From contig NZ_JOFQ01000015.1 of the NCBI RefSeq assembly GCF_000718305.1, positions 1-64,000 on the forward strand: a DNA stretch of 64,000 nt. Direction: 5' to 3'. Position 1 is the stretch's first letter. Every line of letters starts with the position of its first letter. Position numbers and translations under genes: made by a program. Origin of the DNA: Streptomyces niger. Its GTDB lineage: Bacteria; Actinomycetota; Actinomycetes; Streptomycetales; Streptomycetaceae. Positions 62,098 through 64,000 of this stretch are shown here, piece after piece. The notes beneath the pieces were generated by a model that worked only from the letters and a program-made list of their open reading frames with translations, ran no database searches and was not told the DNA's origin.

Positions 62098-62246
62098 ATG
62101 CGGTACTCCTTGCCGCATCGAGGTCAGACAGGGGACTTGCCGTCCAGTTGTTCGTTATCTCGAACGCACTTCGATTCTTCGGACGCTTAGCATCGTTGAC
62201 AGCACCCGAGGCGCGTCAACCCCTCTGCATCATTCGGTCAATACTT

Positions 62247-62259
62247 CGAAACTGTTTCG
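62247..62259. promoter_or_regulatory. CGAAA-N3-TTTCG operator-like palindrome upstream of GH43
   Basis: CGAAACTGTTTCG: a perfect 6+1+6 palindrome about 150 bases upstream of the GH43 start and matching the box before the xylanase gene. Probably a repressor site of the xylan-use genes. Confidence 0.55.
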
Positions 62260-62902
62260 CTCACCCAGGCATGCCTGCCGGGATGTACCCGGCAGGCGCA
62301 GTCCGCGACGAACGGCGCACCGCGCCTGCGCCTGCGCCTGCGCAGGATGTCGATTACGGTCCTACCGGTCGTGGCGACGGCTGTGACCCAAGCCGTGGAA
62401 ACAGCGGCCGGTTCGAGGGCGGGCGAGCGCACACCGGTTCGATGTGCCGCATGAGCTCGGGTCATGTGGTGACGTCGGCGGCGATGAAGGCCAGGGCCGA
62501 GGAGCGACGTGATTCCAAGAAGTGGGCACGTCATTGCTCACTGGTTGCGGGGTCGGAGCGCGTCGCTTCGCTTCGCCGCAGCGCATCCGGTTCGCGGCTG
62601 ACCCACCGCTCGGCCTGGCTCGAATGCCCCGGGCGAACTGCCTGTCATCGCGGGCACCTTGAGGGGGCTTCAGGTCGAGCGCCTGTCGAAGGGCCGCAAC
62701 GCGTCGCCGGCGTGGTTGTGATCCTCCCGTTCCGGAGCCACCACCGCCACAGCTTCGACTCTCTCGCCCCCTCACCCCCTCACCCCCTCGGCGCTGGCCC
62801 CCGACGCCCGACGCCCGTAGGAGGTACCGGCAGGGCGCTCGCCGAGGGCCTGCACACCCCTGCGCCGCCGATCGCGCGAGAGGAGGGGCAAACGATCGTT
62901 CG

Positions 62903-62920
62903 GCACTCGAACGCGAGTGC
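62903..62920. repeat. Palindrome with 7-bp arms
   Basis: GCACTCGAACGCGAGTGC: arms GCACTCG / CGAGTGC around AACG. It lies next to AACGATCGTT at 62891-62900, also a palindrome. Confidence 0.8.
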
Positions 62921-62944
62921 AGTTTCCGGGCGGGCCGGTTGAGT

Positions 62945-62968
62945 GAGGCATGTCGGCCGACATGCCTC
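62945..62968. repeat. Perfect 24-bp palindrome
   Basis: Arms GAGGCATGTCGG / CCGACATGCCTC meet without a spacer. It could be a strong operator or a hairpin-forming site. It lies about 265 bases before the start of the dehydratase gene. Confidence 0.85.
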
Positions 62969-63231
62969 CGTCATGGGGCCACCGCCGGACCGCTCCGAGG
63001 TGGCTCATGGCCTCAACCTGCCTACATGTCAAGAAAATATGCCAAAGGAAAGACGGGAGCCTTCGGGCAGATCGTCCGTCGTCCGCTGGGCCAGACACGC
63101 AATCAGGCCGTTTATACGCTCGGGGCGCGGGTTACTGGTCGGCCTTGTCGGCTCCCCACATTCCGGAGCGGGCCACCAGCTCTTCACGGGTTTGTCCGAG
63201 AGCGGTGCACGACAAGGTGCAAGGACTGACT

Positions 63232-64000
63232 GTGTCGAAGACGACTCCTTCCCGTGCCGCCGAACCCTGTCGACCACCAGACGCCGAGACACTGCTGGCC
63301 CGACCGTCCTGGCCTCTTCGTACCGGCGAGGAAGAGTCCCTGCTGCGCGGCAGGCGGGTCCTGGTGACCGGGGCCGGCGGCACCATCGGCAGCGCCCTCG
63401 CGCGCAGAGCCGTCGACTGCGGGGCGGGCCCGGTCTTCCTGCTGGACCAGGACGAGTGCGCCCTGCACAGCACGGTGCTGGCGCTGAGCGGCAGGGGGTT
63501 CCACGAGAACGACCGTGCTCTGCTGGCGGACATCCGGGATGCGGCCAGGATGCAACGGCTCTTCCGGCGGACCCGGCCGGAGATCGTCTACCACGCCGCT
63601 GCGCTGAAGCATCTGCCACTGCTGGAACGCAACCCGGCCGAAGCGGTCAAGACCAACGTGTTGGGCACGCGGAACCTGGTCGATGCCGCACTGCAGACGG
63701 GTGTCGAACGATTCACCCTCGTCTCCACCGACAAAGCCGCCGATCCGGCTTCGGTGCTCGGGGCGACGAAGCGTTTGGCCGAGGAGGTCCTACGGGCCGG
63801 TGCGGCGCAGGGTGCGCGACGCATCGCGTTCGCCTCGGTACGTTTCGGCAACGTCCTGGGCAGCCGTGGTTCCTTCCTCGGCACCGTACTGGAGCAGTTG
63901 CGGCGTGGACTGCCGATCACGGTGACCGACCCCGAGGCGACCCGGTTCTTCATGACCGTCTCGGAAGCCGTGTCCCTGCTGATCCAGGCATCGGCCATGG
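63232..64000 (+). CDS. CapD/FlaA1-type nucleotide-sugar 4,6-dehydratase, incomplete at the window end
   Basis: 256 codons are visible, with no stop before the edge. The SDR nucleotide motif is TGAGGTIG (46-53). The family landmarks are YHAAALKHLPLLERNP (120-135), KTNVLGTRNL, the STDKAADPASVLGATKR segment (165-181) with Lys168, and FGNVLGSRGSFLGT. Proteins of this type convert UDP-GlcNAc to 4-keto-6-deoxy sugars. There is no N-terminal membrane domain, so it is the soluble FlaA1/PseB-like form. The GTG at 63232 has AAGGA 6 bases upstream. It may begin another surface-glycan operon; genes beyond the edge are unknown. Confidence 0.85.
   Translation, partial: MSKTTPSRAAEPCRPPDAETLLARPSWPLRTGEEESLLRGRRVLVTGAGGTIGSALARRAVDCGAGPVFLLDQDECALHSTVLALSGRGFHENDRALLADIRDAARMQRLFRRTRPEIVYHAAALKHLPLLERNPAEAVKTNVLGTRNLVDAALQTGVERFTLVSTDKAADPASVLGATKRLAEEVLRAGAAQGARRIAFASVRFGNVLGSRGSFLGTVLEQLRRGLPITVTDPEATRFFMTVSEAVSLLIQASAM

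Larger units (their letters stand above)
62098..63231. other. 1.1-kb non-coding stretch between GH43 and the dehydratase gene
   Basis: Neither strand gives a credible protein; frames are low-complexity or interrupted. The left part is the GH43 control region with the operator at 62247-62259. The right part has three palindromes (62891-62900, 62903-62920, 62945-62968) followed by an AT-rich patch near 63027-63050, which should hold the promoter of the dehydratase gene. Confidence 0.5.

Noticed and set aside
62238..62775. Minus-strand open frames in the GH43 upstream gap
   Set aside because: They are Arg/Pro/Ser-rich with no start signal or family motif.

Overview
The window looks like chromosomal DNA of a Streptomyces or a close actinomycete relative. 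It is GC-rich with strongly third-position-biased codons. Gene families typical of the genus are present: a DUF5997 protein beside a truncated LysR-like protein, a PAS-LuxR regulator, secreted xylanolytic enzymes with CBM2 and CBM13 modules, and FadR/AnsP/aspartase genes. GTG and TTG starts are common and start/stop codons often overlap. Rare TTA leucine codons, the target of the developmental tRNA gene bldA, occur in eight genes. This is an inference from sequence alone; no database search was run.

Layout. 1-6.4 kb: a decayed IS481-type transposase end, a LysR-like effector-domain protein, DUF5997, a small membrane protein, an ornithine cyclodeaminase-family enzyme, a UvrA-like ATPase and a DedA-type membrane protein. 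6.6-11 kb: a sugar ABC uptake operon (lipoprotein, two permeases, Gfo/Idh/MocA oxidoreductase) without its own ATPase. 11.2-12 kb: three small genes of unknown function, one perhaps RelE/ParE-like. 12.1-18.7 kb: a PAS-LuxR regulator divergent from a tightly overlapped ATP-grasp / water-dikinase-like / MFS operon, a candidate undescribed natural-product locus. 18.7-23.6 kb: a secreted HAD-like protein, a D,D-carboxypeptidase, a thioesterase-like remnant, a transketolase and a PAP2 phosphatase.

23.6-51.1 kb is one nearly gapless block of 21 minus-strand genes for a surface or secreted polysaccharide. It holds an initiating glycosylphosphotransferase, an AlgD-like nucleotide-sugar dehydrogenase, glycosyltransferases, two chain-length proteins, an asparagine-synthase-like amidotransferase, a bidomain oxidoreductase, a heparinase II/III-like lyase, a beta-helix lipoprotein, a polymerase and a flippase. 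It also carries a module for a branched or modified sugar: nucleotidyltransferase, C-methyltransferase, PIG-L deacetylase, epimerase, DUF4910 protein, 3,5-epimerase-like protein, class III aminotransferase and pyruvyl transferase. Three of its genes, including the first, carry TTA codons, so production may be tied to development through bldA.

51.8-56.7 kb: a FadR-type regulator, asparagine permease, asparaginase and aspartate ammonia-lyase, which together would take asparagine to fumarate and ammonia. 56.9-62.1 kb: a nitronate monooxygenase-like remnant, then three secreted xylan-degrading enzymes (GH10-CBM2, CBM13-GH62, GH43), two of them preceded by the same CGAAA-N3-TTTCG palindrome. 62.1-63.2 kb is non-coding and contains three palindromes. 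The window ends inside a CapD/FlaA1-type nucleotide-sugar dehydratase gene on the plus strand.
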